From positions 1,240,001 through 1,304,000 of the forward strand of contig JAFEKR010000003.1 of assembly GCA_019022495.1 (NCBI GenBank): a stretch of 64,000 nt of DNA, given 5' to 3'. Positions 24,001 through 35,983 of this stretch are shown in pieces (the first letter of the stretch is position 1; each line of letters starts with the position of its first letter). The notes under the pieces are model-generated. The model saw only the letters and a list, made by a program, of their open reading frames with translations, searched no databases and was not told the origin of the DNA. The DNA comes from Epichloe hybrida. Taxonomy: Eukaryota; Ascomycota; Sordariomycetes; Hypocreales; Clavicipitaceae. The position numbers were made by a program, and so were the translations under genes.

Positions 24001-26836
24001 TATAACTAGCGGAGCTTAATCTCTATGAGATAACTCTAAGTAACACTTTCTTCTTTATTAAGAAGCATTCACGCGTGCCCCTATTTACGCATAATAGGAA
24101 CCTTAATATTCCCTTGCTATAGAATGTTCTCTAATATGTGGAAATTAATCTTTAGGCGGGTTATATTGTTAAGGCATAAGAGGAAGGGAGTGTTTATAGG
24201 GATTACCTAAAAGAGGATAATTCTAAACGGAGTTAGCACTTTAATTAATCTAAGTGCCTTAATTAGTTCTCTAGGGCTAAATTTAATCTTTATCTTCCTA
24301 GCATCTGACTTATTAAGCGTGATAGTTAGTATTACACTTTACAGAGCTAAGAATTAAAGGTGGCCTACTAACGAATATCCTGTAGCACCTGTGTTAGCTA
24401 TAATGCCTTTAAAGGTTCTAGATAAATATCATCCTTTAAGTGTAAATACGCTTAGTGCCTTATCTAGTTCCTGAAGATTAAATGGATCCTTCTTAACTAG
24501 AGCATAAGTTATTACTTTACTAGTAAGAATCTTGGTGGTCACATAGCCGTTATAGGTAGTCCCGTGTGTAAAGAAGCTTATAGGCACTTAGCTATTGCTA
24601 TCTTCTTTACTAAAACCGAGTTCTATTAGATATTAGTTAATATTGTTATCCTTAGCTAATTTAGGATTATTATTGCCTTCATACTATGTTAGGAACGTAT
24701 TATATAAAGAAGCTATTGAGTCTGTGTGAGAGTGATTCTTGAATTATTAGAATGCTTTCTTCCGGTCCTTATCCGAGTGTTTAGTTAACTAATTACTTTC
24801 TTTGCTACACATATAACACTTTTTAAGCGTTAAGGCTTGCTCTTTAATAAAGATTAACTGTACTAGGCTTCCTTACCTTTTCTATTGTACTTATAGTTAG
24901 TCTAAAAGTGTTCCTTAGTGCTAGCTTCCGTAGGGAACTGCTACTAATTAATTAAAGCTTTAGATTTGCTAATTAATATCCTTATCCGTTTGCAAAAGCA
25001 TTAGAGGTTAACAGGAGGATTAATAATACAGGCCCTACATTCTAGGATTCCTTTACAGGCATTTAGAATCTAACTACAGAGGTCTAATTCTAACTAGGAT
25101 CTATAAGGATTTGCCCTTTAGAGATTCAAAAGCTTTATTATAAGGTCTTTAAAGCACTTAATCTTTGATTTACTAGGGTTCTCTTAGATAATTATGAGCA
25201 GTTATAATCTTCCCTATAATAGATAGTTCTTTTAATATGTATTATCTATCTTAAACTTCTACCTAATCCTACGGATAAGAGTTAGGAGATCTTAGGGGTC
25301 TCCTTAGCCTAAAAGGTTCTCTAAGAAGTACTATAGAGGTTTTCCTTTTAGTATAAACTTAAAACTATAGTCTAACTATTCTTATGTAATTCCTAGTATC
25401 TTACACTTCCTTTAATAGGTTAAGAGCTTAATATTAAGAATATTATACTCCCTAGCGCTATACTTAATACTCTTATTACTATAGAATTTATTAAGATTAA
25501 GTAGTTACTTTAACAAGGGTTAGCCTATTTCCTAAGGGGGAATAGGGATAATTAAATCTTATAGAAGAGGTGCTATAGTCCTAGATTACGGAGGGGGATT
25601 ATAGTGCCTTATTATAGGAGGGGAAATAAGGGGGGTCTAGGGTTATAGTTAAGGGCTTGTAATAGGGGGATTGCCTCTATTATTATACCTTTACCTTATA
25701 CTTAGCATGCTTAGGGATTAGTGTAATAGAATCTAGGAATGGAATAGGAGTGATTACGGTGGTTAAGGGGATTAGGGATAACATAGAGCGATTAGTTACT
25801 TTAGTTAATCTCTAAAAGAAGGGATACTAATAGGAAGGAGGTCTTTATAGAAGTCCTTCTCTGCTATTCGCCTCTTAAAGAGGGAATACTTCCTAGTAAC
25901 TTCCTGTATTTCTTCTTCTTTCTAATCACGGAATCTATTACGGTTAATAATATCTTTAAGCAAGACTATTATCTTGTGGCAACTCTATAGGTCTATATAA
26001 ACGCTACTAAAGAAGAGAAAGTCTTAAAGACTCTTTATAGCTTTAGGATCTGCTACTTAGAATATTTCTTATTTCTATCCTCTAAAGTTATTACTAAAGA
26101 TAGTAAATAGGGTTCGCGGGTATAGGTTCTTATATTTATAGGTTGCTTTCTTAATAAGAATCTAGGCTATAAGTTCTTTAGGGGTAGTATTTACTTTAAG
26201 ATTAAATAATTCCTTATTCTCTAGTGCTTGTTATGTAATATATTAGTGTAAATTAGGGGATATGTAGTTAAGGAGGTAAGATATAACTTATGGATTAGCT
26301 TCTCTTCTAGTATCCTTAGGGGGGAAGGTGTATTTATGATTAGAGGGAACATCTTAGGCTCTAGATCCCTCTAGTTAATCTTAATGTTTTACTATGATAT
26401 TAGTAGTAAATAGGGGGGTAAGGGAAATAGAGAATTAATAGAAGTCCAAAGGATTATAAGTAAAGCTATTATCTTCGCCCCTTAGTAGGTTTAATTAAAT
26501 AGTTAAGGATAGGTTAGGTTAGTTACTAACCAGGCCTTAATCTTTTAATAAACACGCTTCCAAGGGTTTGTTTATGTAATAGACGCGCTAATTAAATAAA
26601 TATAGATAGGTTAGGTTAGTTACCAACCAGGCCTTAATCAAGTTAATAAGCTTAGATTTAGTATAAAGCTAGTTATAGTTACTTAAGGTAAAAGGAGAGC
26701 TAGATTATACTTCTTCCTTAGCATATTTAGTATCTTAGAGCAGCACTTCCTCTTTTATAAGGTAAGTCCTTAATACTAATACCTCTTCTATAAACCTTAC
26801 TAATTTATAGTATCTATAAAGATAACCACTAATTAG
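21054..26836 (-). pseudogene. Copia B2 gag-pol, degenerate
   Basis: In minus-strand order: gag (about 26700 down to 24750), zinc-knuckle region, protease remnant, integrase (about 24300 to 23100), RT (about 22900 to 22000) and RNase H (about 21900 to 21300). Each part matches the plus-strand copy B1. For example, the C-terminal block with the ADA(M/L)TK-like ending at about 21330-21380 pairs with 48570-48620. It is less heavily mutated than C1 and D, but still has TAG/TAA codons throughout. Polyproteins of this copia group order their domains gag, protease, integrase, RT, RNase H, as seen here. Confidence 0.88.
26823..26836 (-). other. Leader / candidate primer-binding region of B2
   Basis: Read on the minus strand, the bases after the 5' LTR are CTAATTAGTGGTTA. 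The same 14 bases follow the 5' LTR of C2 (61408-61421), and with one change those of B1 (35984-35997). The position is that of a primer-binding site; I could not match it to a tRNA. Confidence 0.5.
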
Positions 26837-26934
26837 TGTTAGTATCTATAGGATACTATTAACTTACACGTAGGGTTTTTAGGGTGGACTAAAGTGCACG
26901 TAATTATTATATATTCTAGTCTATTAAAGCAAGC
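26837..26934 (-). repeat. 5' LTR of B2, left fragment
   Basis: First 98 bp (plus-strand order) of the family B LTR. It ends in CAAGC (26930-26934), which is duplicated at 33536-33540 on the far side of the inserted gypsy element. Confidence 0.92.
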
Positions 26935-27136
26935 TGTGAGGCCCTACTCACAACACCAGCGCGCTAGCGCACCACCAGGCGGGCGCACCACGCCCTAGGG
27001 CTAGGTCCACGTGACACTAGCGAGTCACTACCTATAAGTTAGCGACTCGCACACATAACACACTTAGACCTAGCAAGCTTCAGTTAATATACAAACGCCC
27101 CTATACCTCTTACCTAGCTATCCCTTTATTCTTATA
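26935..27136 (+). repeat. 5' LTR of the gypsy element
   Basis: Begins TGTGAGGCCCTACTCACA and ends CTTATA (from CTCACA). It holds the palindrome GCGCTAGCGC (26961-26970) and a stem GCGAGTC/GACTCGC (27020-27026 with 27044-27050). It is GC-rich relative to the rest of the window. I count about 22 differences from the 3' LTR, all transitions. Confidence 0.93.
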
Positions 27137-27249
27137 ATTCTAAAGCTTCTCCCACTAGCTACCTAAGAGCAATATAGGGGGGAGAACAACCCGATCCACT
27201 AGAACTATACCACGTATTACTTAGGATTAGCTAGATAATAGTGACACTA

Positions 27250-28290
27250 TAGCTAGGGACGTGCCACGTTCCATAACCCTATCTAAAGCCACACCCTTTA
27301 CTACAGCGGTAGAAGAGGTAGTGGTTAGGAAGCAAATTACCTAGCTTAAGTAACTTAAGAAACTACAGGATTAAGAAAAGGAGCTTACTAACTTAATATA
27401 ATCTTACGGAGAACTAGTAAAAAGGGGCTAAAAGGATAGTTTATCCTTAAGCCTTAGTAGCTAAGAAGTTAAGGTCTAAAACATTATAGAACTCTAACAC
27501 CCTATAAACCCATAGAAGCATAAGATATAGCTTAATAACCTTAACTATGCCTTTAAGGGGGTAAAGAAGAAGTATCGCTAGGATAACTAAAAGATCCTCT
27601 TCGCACTTAACCACATATATACGAACTATTAGGCTAGATAGGACCAATACGTTAAAGAATAACTAGCTAATAGTTAGGATTATCCTAAGGATGACTAGGA
27701 TAAGTTCTAAGACTAGACTCTTATGCTGCTTAAAGACTCCGTAAGTTGTAATATACAAATAGCTATGTAGCTAGAAAACGCGAAGCAAAAGGAGGGCTAG
27801 AGTCCTATTAAGTTTAGTATTTACTTAGATTTACTAGAGAAACACCTAGAACATACTCTAGAAAAGACCTATGCTCTTATATTCTTTACGAAATTACTTC
27901 CTAACTTATAAGATTACATTAACCTACACGTAAACATCACTAGTCTAACACAAGAAGATATTATATAACTCGCCTAGTAATTCTAGGAGGTAATATCGAA
28001 GAATAAGCGAAAGCCAAACAATTCGGAAGAGAAGGGGCTATATAAGGCGGCTCGACACTAAAGACATAACTCCCTACAAGGGCATTAGCCGAATAGGAAC
28101 CGAAGAGATAAGGATAAGGATAAGGAAAAGACCCTAGCCACCTATCTAAATAATAATAGACTATAAGGAAGAAGACAGTGCTTTAATTATGGTAGCATAG
28201 AGCACGTTATTTATAATTATAATAAGCTAAGGAAAGACTAGCAAGAGGGCTAGGAAAACTCCTAGAGGTAGAAGTAGAAGCCCTTACCTC
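27250..28290 (+). pseudogene. Gypsy gag with CCHC zinc knuckle, degenerate
   Basis: A frame rich in Gln-type stops runs across this stretch. It includes a NIQIAMQLENAKQKEG block (about 27750-27800) typical of the capsid region of fungal gypsy gag. It ends in a nucleocapsid knuckle at 28179-28220, CFNYGSIEHVIYNY, where two of the three Cys have become Tyr (TGT/TGC to TAT) and the His is kept. Gag would form the virus-like particle and bind RNA. No ATG start can be fixed. Confidence 0.8.
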
Positions 28291-31200
28291 TACCTCAGAC
28301 ACTAGGGTACTAGTAGGATGCTAATTCCACACACTAGTTACTATCCACGGGCATAAAGACATCAAAACGGTAGCAGATCTTGATAGTTACGCTAAGATTA
28401 ACATTATAAGTGCCTAATTTACACAGACTCACAAGCTTAATTAGGCCAAGGCCATAATACCTATCTTAAAGGTAGTAGGGGCTCTAATAGTCCCCTAATA
28501 CGGTGTCTATAAGGTGCCTATTTTAATCAAAGATTTACGGGGCGAAGAGAAAGACCTTAAGTTACTATATATAGCTGTCGATAGGGACCTAAGAGCAGAG
28601 GGAAGCCCTATATTAATCAGAATACACACGCTTACGGAAGAACATATATATCTCTGCTTATACTCACGAGAATAGTGGTTTAAAAAGAGAAAGGTAGCCT
28701 TTTTGCTACTAACTCCCTGTAAGTTCACAAAGGTAACGCGTAATAAGATAATCATGTATGCTATCATAGGCGTGATAGAAGATAAGTTTATCCCTCTTAA
28801 AGATAAAGAGGAGGTAAAAGCATACAGAACTATTAAAGATATCCTAGAGGAACTATGTAAATTTAAAGACGTGTTTGCATTAGATAAGGTAGGGAGCCTC
28901 CTATTAAAGAAGTTAACTAACTACGTAATTAATCTTATACTAGGAGCTACACCCCTATATAGACTAATCTATTCTCTCTCCTAAAGTAAACTTAGGGAGC
29001 TCTAGGAATACATTAATAATAACCTGAAGAAAGGCTAGATAAGACCCTTAAAGAGCCTAGCGGGCGCGCCTATCCTATTCGTGCTAAAGAAGGATGGAAC
29101 GCTGTGGCTATGCGTTAACTATTAAGGACTTAATAAGGTAACGTAGAAGAATCGCTACGCTCTCCCCCTGATTTCGGAGATCCTTGATTGATGCTAAGGG
29201 GCCTGTTTCTTTTCCAAGATTAATATTAAGGATGCGTACTACTAAATTCGTATTAAAGAGGGCGATAAGTGGAAGACAGCTTTTCGCACGCGTTATGGGC
29301 ACTATAAGTACCTTGTAATGCCTTTTAGGTTAACAAATGCCCTAGCCACTTTCTAGAGTTATATCTATAAGGCGCTGCACGGGCTAGTTAACACTATTTG
29401 TGTGGTATATCTAGATAATATCCTAATCTTCTCTAAGACAAAGGAGGAGCATACTAAATATATTAAGTAAGTTCTTAAATGCATAAGGTTAGTAGAGTTA
29501 TACGCAAAACCCTCTAAGTGCTCTTTTTACAAAAAATCAGTAGAATTCCTAGGATTTATCCTCTCTATTAACGGGATATCGATAGATACTTACTGGGTTA
29601 ACACAATTAGAGAATAGAAGGAGCTGATAAGTTTTAAGGATGTATAGTTATTCCTTAGGTTTTACAACTTCTATTGATGGTTTATCTATAGATACTCTAG
29701 GATTGCAGCACCTTTTTATGCGCTAATAAAGGGCAGTTAAAATGGCATCTAGACCGGGAGGTTTATATTCGGAGAAAAGGAGCGGTTAGCGTTTAACTAG
29801 CTAAAAGATACCTTTTAGCAAGCGCCTCTACTCTAACACTATAACCTGAGTTAGGTAGTGCACATTGAGACAGATACCTTGATTTTCGCAATGGCAGGAA
29901 TCCTATCTTAGCAAGATAATAAGGGCCGTTAGCATCTAGTAGCCTTTTAGTCAAGGAAGTTTATAGACACCGAACGTAACTATAGCATAGCTAATCAAGA
30001 GCTGCTTGCTATAGTAAAGTTGTTTAAACACTAGCAACATTATATTAAAGGCGTGGAGACACCTATGGAGGTCCTATCAGACTATCACAACCTATAGACC
30101 TTTATAAGGCAGTAGAAGCTAAATAGAAGACAAGCATAATAGTGTATATTCCTCTGCCCTTTCTATTTTGTAATTAAGCATAGACTAGGGAAGAGTAACC
30201 CTGTGAATACACTGTAAAGAAGGTCTAATTATAAGGGCAAACCTATGTTAAATAGGGCGCTCCTGCTAGAGCTTTAAAGGAAGATAGCAGATGTCTTTAT
30301 GGCAGAAGAAGAAATACTAATGCATTAAAGAAGTCATGGCGTGACGCTAGTCTTAGAACCTACTAAGGCAAGAGTGGCCTAGGTAAAAGGCTAGTTAGCT
30401 ACTATGGATCCGGTAACAGGTTAGCTAAACAAGGGTGATTTTAAGGAGAAGGTAGCGTGTGTTTAAGACATTAGCATAGCACAAGTAATTTAGGGGGCTG
30501 TTATATTACTAAATCCCTACTAATCCGCAGTAAATAAACTATTAGCGTAACTACTATAGAAGGCATAGGACTAAGATCTAGATCTATAAAAGCGCGGAGG
30601 TAAGGTTAACTCCTAAGTAAAAGGGAGGGGAAAAGCTAGTCTATAGTTGCGTAGCACAAGGGGCCTCCTAATGTATAAAGACTAGGTAGTTATTCCGCGG
30701 GAGCCTATCTTATAATAGGAGCTTCTACGGCTACACTATAACAATCTATTAGCGGGTTACTTCGGGACTAAACGCACTCTTAAACTACTAAAACGTCACT
30801 ATTAGTAGCTAGTAATAAGTGAAGCTGTTTTAGACTATATGTCTAGCTACGGAGTATGCTAGCATGTGGTAGCTAGGAGGCACTGCCTGTATAGAAGCCT
30901 TAAATCACTACCAATACTAAGGCAACTATGGGCGGAGATCTCAATAGACTTTATTACAGGTTTGCCACTAGTGCGGCTAGGCGAGCGAGAAACTGACGCA
31001 ATCCTAGTGATTATGGACTAATTCACTAAGTACTCTGTCTTCCTTTCTATAAAGACTATAATTAACGCAGCTAAATTAGCAAAGTTATTCCACAAGGAGA
31101 TCAAGCTATGATTTAGAGCGCCAGAGGGTATTATATCTAACAGAGGATTAGTATTCACAAGCCAATTCTAGTCAGAGGTATGTTACTAGTTATGTGTAAA

Positions 31201-31990
31201 GCGGAGGCTTTCAACAGCGTTTCACCCCCAAACTAACGGGCAGATAGAGAGGACAAATTAGGTGCTTAAGCATTACCTACGATGTTTTATTAAAGAGAAC
31301 TAACAACTATGGCCAAAGCTACTCCTAATAGCCTAATTTACGTGTAACAATACTATTAACAGGACGACAGGCTACTCCCCTAACTACACTCTTATAGGCT
31401 ATTTACCTAAGTTCCGCCTTACTCTTAAGGGTAAGAGTATGGAGGGGGAGGTCCTAGAGGCTCATGCGCGTGTCAAAAAGCTACACAAGGTTAGGGAGAA
31501 ACTAGCGTATAACTAGGCAAGGGCTACCAAAGCGTAGGCGAAGTACTACAACTAAAGATATTAGCTAATAACCTTAAAAAGAGGAGACTTAGTACTACTA
31601 TTAGCAAAGAACATTAGGCTTAAGGACATAAAACAGAAGCTAAACCTAAGATTTATTAGGCCATTTCGGATACTTAACGCTATAGGTAAACAAGCATACT
31701 AACTAGCGCTACCTGATAAGTATAGCTGACTACATAACGTGTTCCACGTTAGCCTATTAGAGCCATGGAATCGCTAGGAAGACGCCCTAGACGAGGACAT
31801 GCCAATGCCAGACCTTAAAGACAACGACAACAAGTTTAAAGTTAAAGAAGTTAGGGATTATAGGAAGACATATAAAGGTAATGAATACCTAGTAAAATAG
31901 AAGGGCTAGCTAAGCGAATATAATCAATAGGTAGCGTTAGAAGACATGGAAGGCGCTTAACGCGTAATTCAAGCTTTCTATTAAAGCAAA
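28291..31990 (+). pseudogene. Gypsy pol: protease, RT, RNase H, integrase, chromodomain
   Basis: A protease-like segment precedes 28700, and an open stretch of pol spans 28703-28984. RT has APILFVLKKDGTLW (about 29065-29105), INIKDAYYQIRI, and the catalytic YLDD as YLDN at 29408-29419. RNase H has a HIETDT block near 29860, and RLGKSNPV (about 30183-30206) follows it. The integrase keeps its first Asp at 30947-30949 (SIDFITGLP), has Asn for the second at 31139-31141 (IISNRG), and keeps Glu at 31247-31249 (QIERTN). A chromodomain reading KEVRDYRKTYKGNEYLVK, followed by a SEYNQ block, lies at about 31840-31940. Gln and Trp codons are TAG/TAA throughout. Confidence 0.9.
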
Positions 31991-32211
31991 ACAAGCAGAA
32001 AGCATAGCGAGACATAATTAAGTTATAAGTAATAAGGGATAAGGTAATTACGAAAAAGGCCTAGCCTTGTTAGCCGCCATCACACTCTAATTAAAACCCT
32101 TATTAGACTATTTACCAAATAACAAAAGAAAAGATACCTATAAGGAGGGGAGTCTCACAGGAAACCCTTCTATAGTTGCCCCCTTATGCGTCAAAACAAC
32201 GCTATTATAAA

Positions 32212-33318
32212 GGAGGTACTTAGCGCCCTTGCTCTTATCCTCCCAAACTACTACCTCCATTACCTAGAAAAACTAATGCTTTACCACCCCCTAGGGCACG
32301 AATCCTAGATTATAATATTATAGCCGCAAAGTCATTTTTCTCTTCTAGGAATTATAACATACGGCGTAGTTTAGCTATAAAAGTTAGCAAACAGGTAGCA
32401 AAGGAGGAGTAATAACTTATAATCCCTAGGGCAGGGGTAGGATATATAGTAACTAAAAGTTACTAGCACAAAATAATATACTAATTATACATAGCTAAAG
32501 CGGCCTACCTAGGGAGTAAGCAAAGGTCTAGAGAACACATAACAAAACATACCTAATAGACCTTAGCAGCCCTAGTTAAACCAAAGGAAACATAATAAGC
32601 TATGTTAGCGTAATTAAACCCTAAAATAAGGTTTAGACAATAAGTGCTAAAATAGTAGTAAGTTACCTTAGAAAACATACAATCATTAGGGTTATTAGGG
32701 TCCTAATCGCTTAGGGCATCTATTAAAGTTTTTACCTAATTAAGGACAGCAAGAAAATCTAGAAAATCCCCTTGTATAGTTAGTATTACCTAGAGAGACA
32801 CAGGTAATTAGGGACTAAAAGAGCAGAGAATATGATATACTTACTATCTTATAAGTATCGCTATGTTTAACACACTAGACATAACGCTTTAAATGTTTCC
32901 CTTTAATAATAGCGGTTAGTATGCTAGGGAATCAATAGTTAATCTAAGGGATATCAGGCTTAGCTAGAGAATTCTTCTTAAAGTCCGCGCAACCTATACG
33001 TAGATAATACATACAGGAACATCCTCTTAAATAGATATTAGGGATAGCTATAATAATGACGCTCTTGATGCTTTCCCTGTCTAATTCTATTCTAATAATA
33101 AGGTAAGTAGTAAAGGTAGAGTTATAGTAACTAATAATGTGATAGTATCTAGGAAAAAGTTTGCTATGGATAAGAAAGGGAAAAGTTAGTAACACAATAG
33201 GGAGTCACAGGTGAATTTATACTTAAACACTACTGTTATTTGTTATTATTTTAGTATAGCTACTACTTAGCGAATAGCTGCGTAGTACTTACCAAAAGCT
33301 ATTCGGGAGCCTGGCTAA
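32212..33318 (+). pseudogene. Extra reading frame between chromodomain and 3' LTR, unknown
   Basis: A single plus-strand frame of 369 codons with its last TAA at 33316-33318, 15 bp before the LTR. It is interrupted only by TAA/TAG (Gln/Trp-type) and one TGA at 32833-32835. Readable parts include a proline-rich start (PKLLPPLPRKTNALPPPRAR, about 32233-32292), DSYNNDALDAFP (about 33047-33082) and a basic end. I recognise no domain. It may be a third element gene or captured sequence. The opposite strand also has one open run (32944-33195), so the strand choice rests on the frame reaching the polypurine tract and on its RIP-type stops. Confidence 0.45.
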
Positions 33319-33333
33319 AAGTGGGGGGGTAAT
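33319..33333 (+). other. Polypurine tract of the gypsy element
   Basis: Purine run AAAAGTGGGGGGG followed directly by the 3' LTR, whose first bases TATAAGG correspond to TGTGAGG in the 5' copy. Confidence 0.75.
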
Positions 33334-33535
33334 TATAAGGCCCTACTCATAACACTAGCGCGCTAGCGCACTACTAGGCAGGCGCACCATGCCCTAGGGC
33401 TAGGTCTACGTGACACTAGCGAGTTACTACCTATAAGTTAGTAACTCGCACGCACAACACACTTAGACCTAGCAAGCTTCAGTCAATATACGAACGCCCC
33501 CATACCTCTTGCTTAGCTATCCCTTTGTTCTCACA
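33334..33535 (+). repeat. 3' LTR of the gypsy element
   Basis: 202 bp, the same length as the 5' copy. It begins TATAAGGCCC and ends TTCTCACA, then CAAGC (33536-33540), the target duplication. Confidence 0.93.
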
Positions 33536-33540
33536 CAAGC

Positions 33541-33738
33541 AAAAGAGGGATTAAATAGAAGCAAAGAGGGTGCGCTATTTATTATAGGAAAAGGGGCCTT
33601 AATCAGGGTTATTAGCGAAGAGGCCACATGTGCCAACTCCAATCGCGGCGCGGTCGGGCTAGACATATAGGTCCGCGATGCAACGCGCCCACCCAATCAG
33701 AGGCGCGCACCCTTGTTAATATCATGCTTGTTCCAACA
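33541..33738 (-). repeat. 5' LTR of B2, right fragment
   Basis: Remaining 198 bp of the split LTR, ending TTCCAACA. GATAT (33739-33743) follows as the right target duplication of B2. Confidence 0.92.
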
Positions 33739-33743
33739 GATAT

Positions 33744-35687
33744 ATTATAGTTTATATTATTAATTATTAATTTATTACTTAAGGTGTTTATTAAGGCATA
33801 TAATATCTTTAGTAAAGGGTTCTTAGTGTTAAGCTATAATTAATAAGTTATAGGAAGCTTCTAGTTAACATATAGTTATAATATAGCTTCCTTAGGCTTA
33901 TTATTCTATGTAATCTTGCTTTACTATTAGGGATTAAGAATTAACTTCCTTAATTTTCTAACTTTAGCCCTTCTAGGTTAAGATTAATAAATTATTAGTG
34001 TTTTAGGTTAAGATATAACTATTAAAGATAAGGGGAGTCTTAGTGGTTAATTATTACTTTTCTTTAGCTATAAATTTAGCTTTCTAAAGCTCTTTCTCTT
34101 CTTTTTAAAAGAAGTTATTATTACTTAGGCTTAATATATCATTAGTTTACATTCTAATAATACTAAAGAGGTTCTTATTATTTAGGGCTATAATTAATAA
34201 GTAAGGATTATAGGTTAAGGTTATTATATTAAGGTTATCCCTATGGTAATGGAAATACGTTGCTTACTAGTGGGTTCTAGCCTTTGTAATCCTGTAAAGA
34301 GGTCTGATTAATTTAATTATAGTCCCTTCTAAAAAGAGATATATAATTTACTTTAGTAGCCTTATAATAATTAGCCTTGTTAGCATTGTGTGTAATTAAG
34401 TGTAGGCTTGCGTAATATTACAAATCTAAAGGTAAATGCCTCTTCTTTTTAATAACAAAGCGATAGCTATAATAAGTTATTAGCTTGCTTGTTGTATTAT
34501 TAGTAATTGCGTTAGGATAAATTCCTTTCCTTTGTTATTATAGCCTTATATAATAAGGCGGGATTTCTTGTATAGTAAGTCTATTCCTTTGCCTTTAATC
34601 TCTTTAACTATATAAGAATTAAAGATTCTATAACCTCTATGCTTGACTAGGTTATACTTAATAAATTTAAATATATTATAAGCTTATAAAGTATTAATTT
34701 TAGCTTAATTAGACTACTTAAAGGGCTTTCCTAGGGTTATAATCTTCCCTTCTTAGTAGAGTTAAAGAGTAAGGTTCTAATTAGCCTCTTCCTTTACTAT
34801 AAAAAATACTATGCTTAGTATCCCTATAGCTATAGCCTCTTAAATAAAGGCTTCTTCCTAATCTTTATTAATAAGTATATAGAGTTAAACTAGGCTAGCG
34901 CTTTTCTTAAGATTATAAGCTCTTTTTCTCCTTACTTTTATTTCTTTAAGGTAAGGTAATAAGTCTTTAACTTAATAGCTTCCTTTTAAGGCTACTTAGG
35001 CTTTATAAGCCTTTTCTTTAGACTTTTCTATGCTTATAAATTAAACTATAAGGGCCTTTCTTAGTCTCCCTTATTTTCTCTTAGCTAGTGCCTATAGCTC
35101 TTTACCTTTTTCTATTAAAGAATCTCTTTTATTAGTAGTAGTTAGTTATATAGTTACTTCTTTCTTTATATTATTAGGCTTTATCTCCTACTATTCTAGT
35201 CTCTCTATAATATATAAGTCTTTATAGTAAGGCTTTACTATTATAAAGTAAAACTTCACTAGGCCATAGGGTATATTAACTATATAAGTCTCTCTATTAG
35301 TAGTAAGTAGCTTATAAGGGCTATGCTAGCTACCCTTCTCTCTTTACATGCGTATATTAGCCTATAAGGGTAGCTAATATATAAGCGCTATATTAGGGCT
35401 ATTCTAGGCTTTAAGGGTATTATAAACTTACTATAAAGCTAGATAATAGCAGACTTTATTAGTAGCTTTATAAATTACTTTAGCGTGTTAAATAATAGAG
35501 ATACTTAGTAGTAACTTATTTATTATTTATAAGTAGCCTCCGAAGACTAGTAAGGTTAGGATAATACTATTTAGGCTTATAAAGTTATTAATAGCTTTAA
35601 TAGCTATTTAAAGATATTATTCTAGCGTAAGTTCTATTCTAATTAAGTTTATAATAATGTTATAGGCTTAGCGTAAAGGTCTGTAAT
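33744..35687 (-). pseudogene. Copia C1 reverse transcriptase and part of integrase
   Basis: Collinear with 55920-57890 of C2 and with 62905-64000 of C3. On the minus strand RT lies at about 33900-34850, followed to the right by the RT-integrase spacer and the C-terminal half of integrase (about 35380-35687). The piece ends with GTAAT (35683-35687), which on the minus strand falls within the tyrosine codons just after the catalytic Glu region of integrase. It continues at 49204. Confidence 0.88.
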
Positions 35688-35983
35688 TGTTGGAACAAGC
35701 ATGATATCAACAAGGGTGCGCGCCTCTGATTAGGTAGGCGCGTTGCATCGCGGACCCACATGTCTAGCCTAGCCGCGCCGCGATTAGGGTTAGCATATGT
35801 AGTCTCTTCGCTAATAACCCTAATTAAGGCCCCTTTTCCTGTGATAAATAGCATACCCTCTTTGCTTCTATTTAATCCCTCTTTTGCTTGCTTTAATAAA
35901 CTAGAATATATAATAATTACATACACTTTAGTCTACCCTAAAAACCTTATGTGTAGGTTAATAGTATCCTATAGATACTAATA
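35688..35983 (+). repeat. 5' LTR of copia B1
   Basis: Starts TGTTGGAACAAGCATGATAT and ends GATACTAATA (CA to TA). Open frames on both strands inside it are chance frames in a lightly mutated LTR. Confidence 0.93.

Larger units (their letters stand above)
26935..33535 (+). mobile_element. Complete Ty3/gypsy chromovirus inserted in the B2 LTR
   Basis: A 6601-bp element with 202-bp LTRs at both ends and the target duplication CAAGC. Plus-strand order is gag with a CCHC knuckle, protease, RT, RNase H, integrase and chromodomain, then a further long frame before the polypurine tract and 3' LTR. All in-frame breaks in gag and pol that I checked are TAG, TAA or an occasional TGA. Confidence 0.93.
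20758..33738 (-). mobile_element. Copia element B2, split by a gypsy element
   Basis: Minus-strand family B copia, flanked by GATAT (20753-20757 and 33739-33743). The left LTR is complete (296 bp). The right LTR is split into 98 bp (26837-26934) and 198 bp (33541-33738), which together also make 296 bp. Without the gypsy insertion and its 5-bp duplication the element is 6375 bp, against 6376 bp for B1. Confidence 0.93.

Noticed and set aside
28507..29302. Minus-strand open frames of 64 to 86 codons
   Set aside because: Antisense to the gypsy protease-RT region, whose plus-strand frame has clear domain motifs.
32944..33195. 83-codon minus-strand frame as the gene of the gypsy 3' region
   Set aside because: The plus-strand frame is longer, runs up to the polypurine tract and has stops only of RIP type apart from one TGA. 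The minus-strand alternative cannot be fully excluded.
35660..35981. Overlapping open frames on both strands
   Set aside because: They fall inside the 5' LTR of B1 and recur in part in the other B LTRs; LTR sequence is not coding here.
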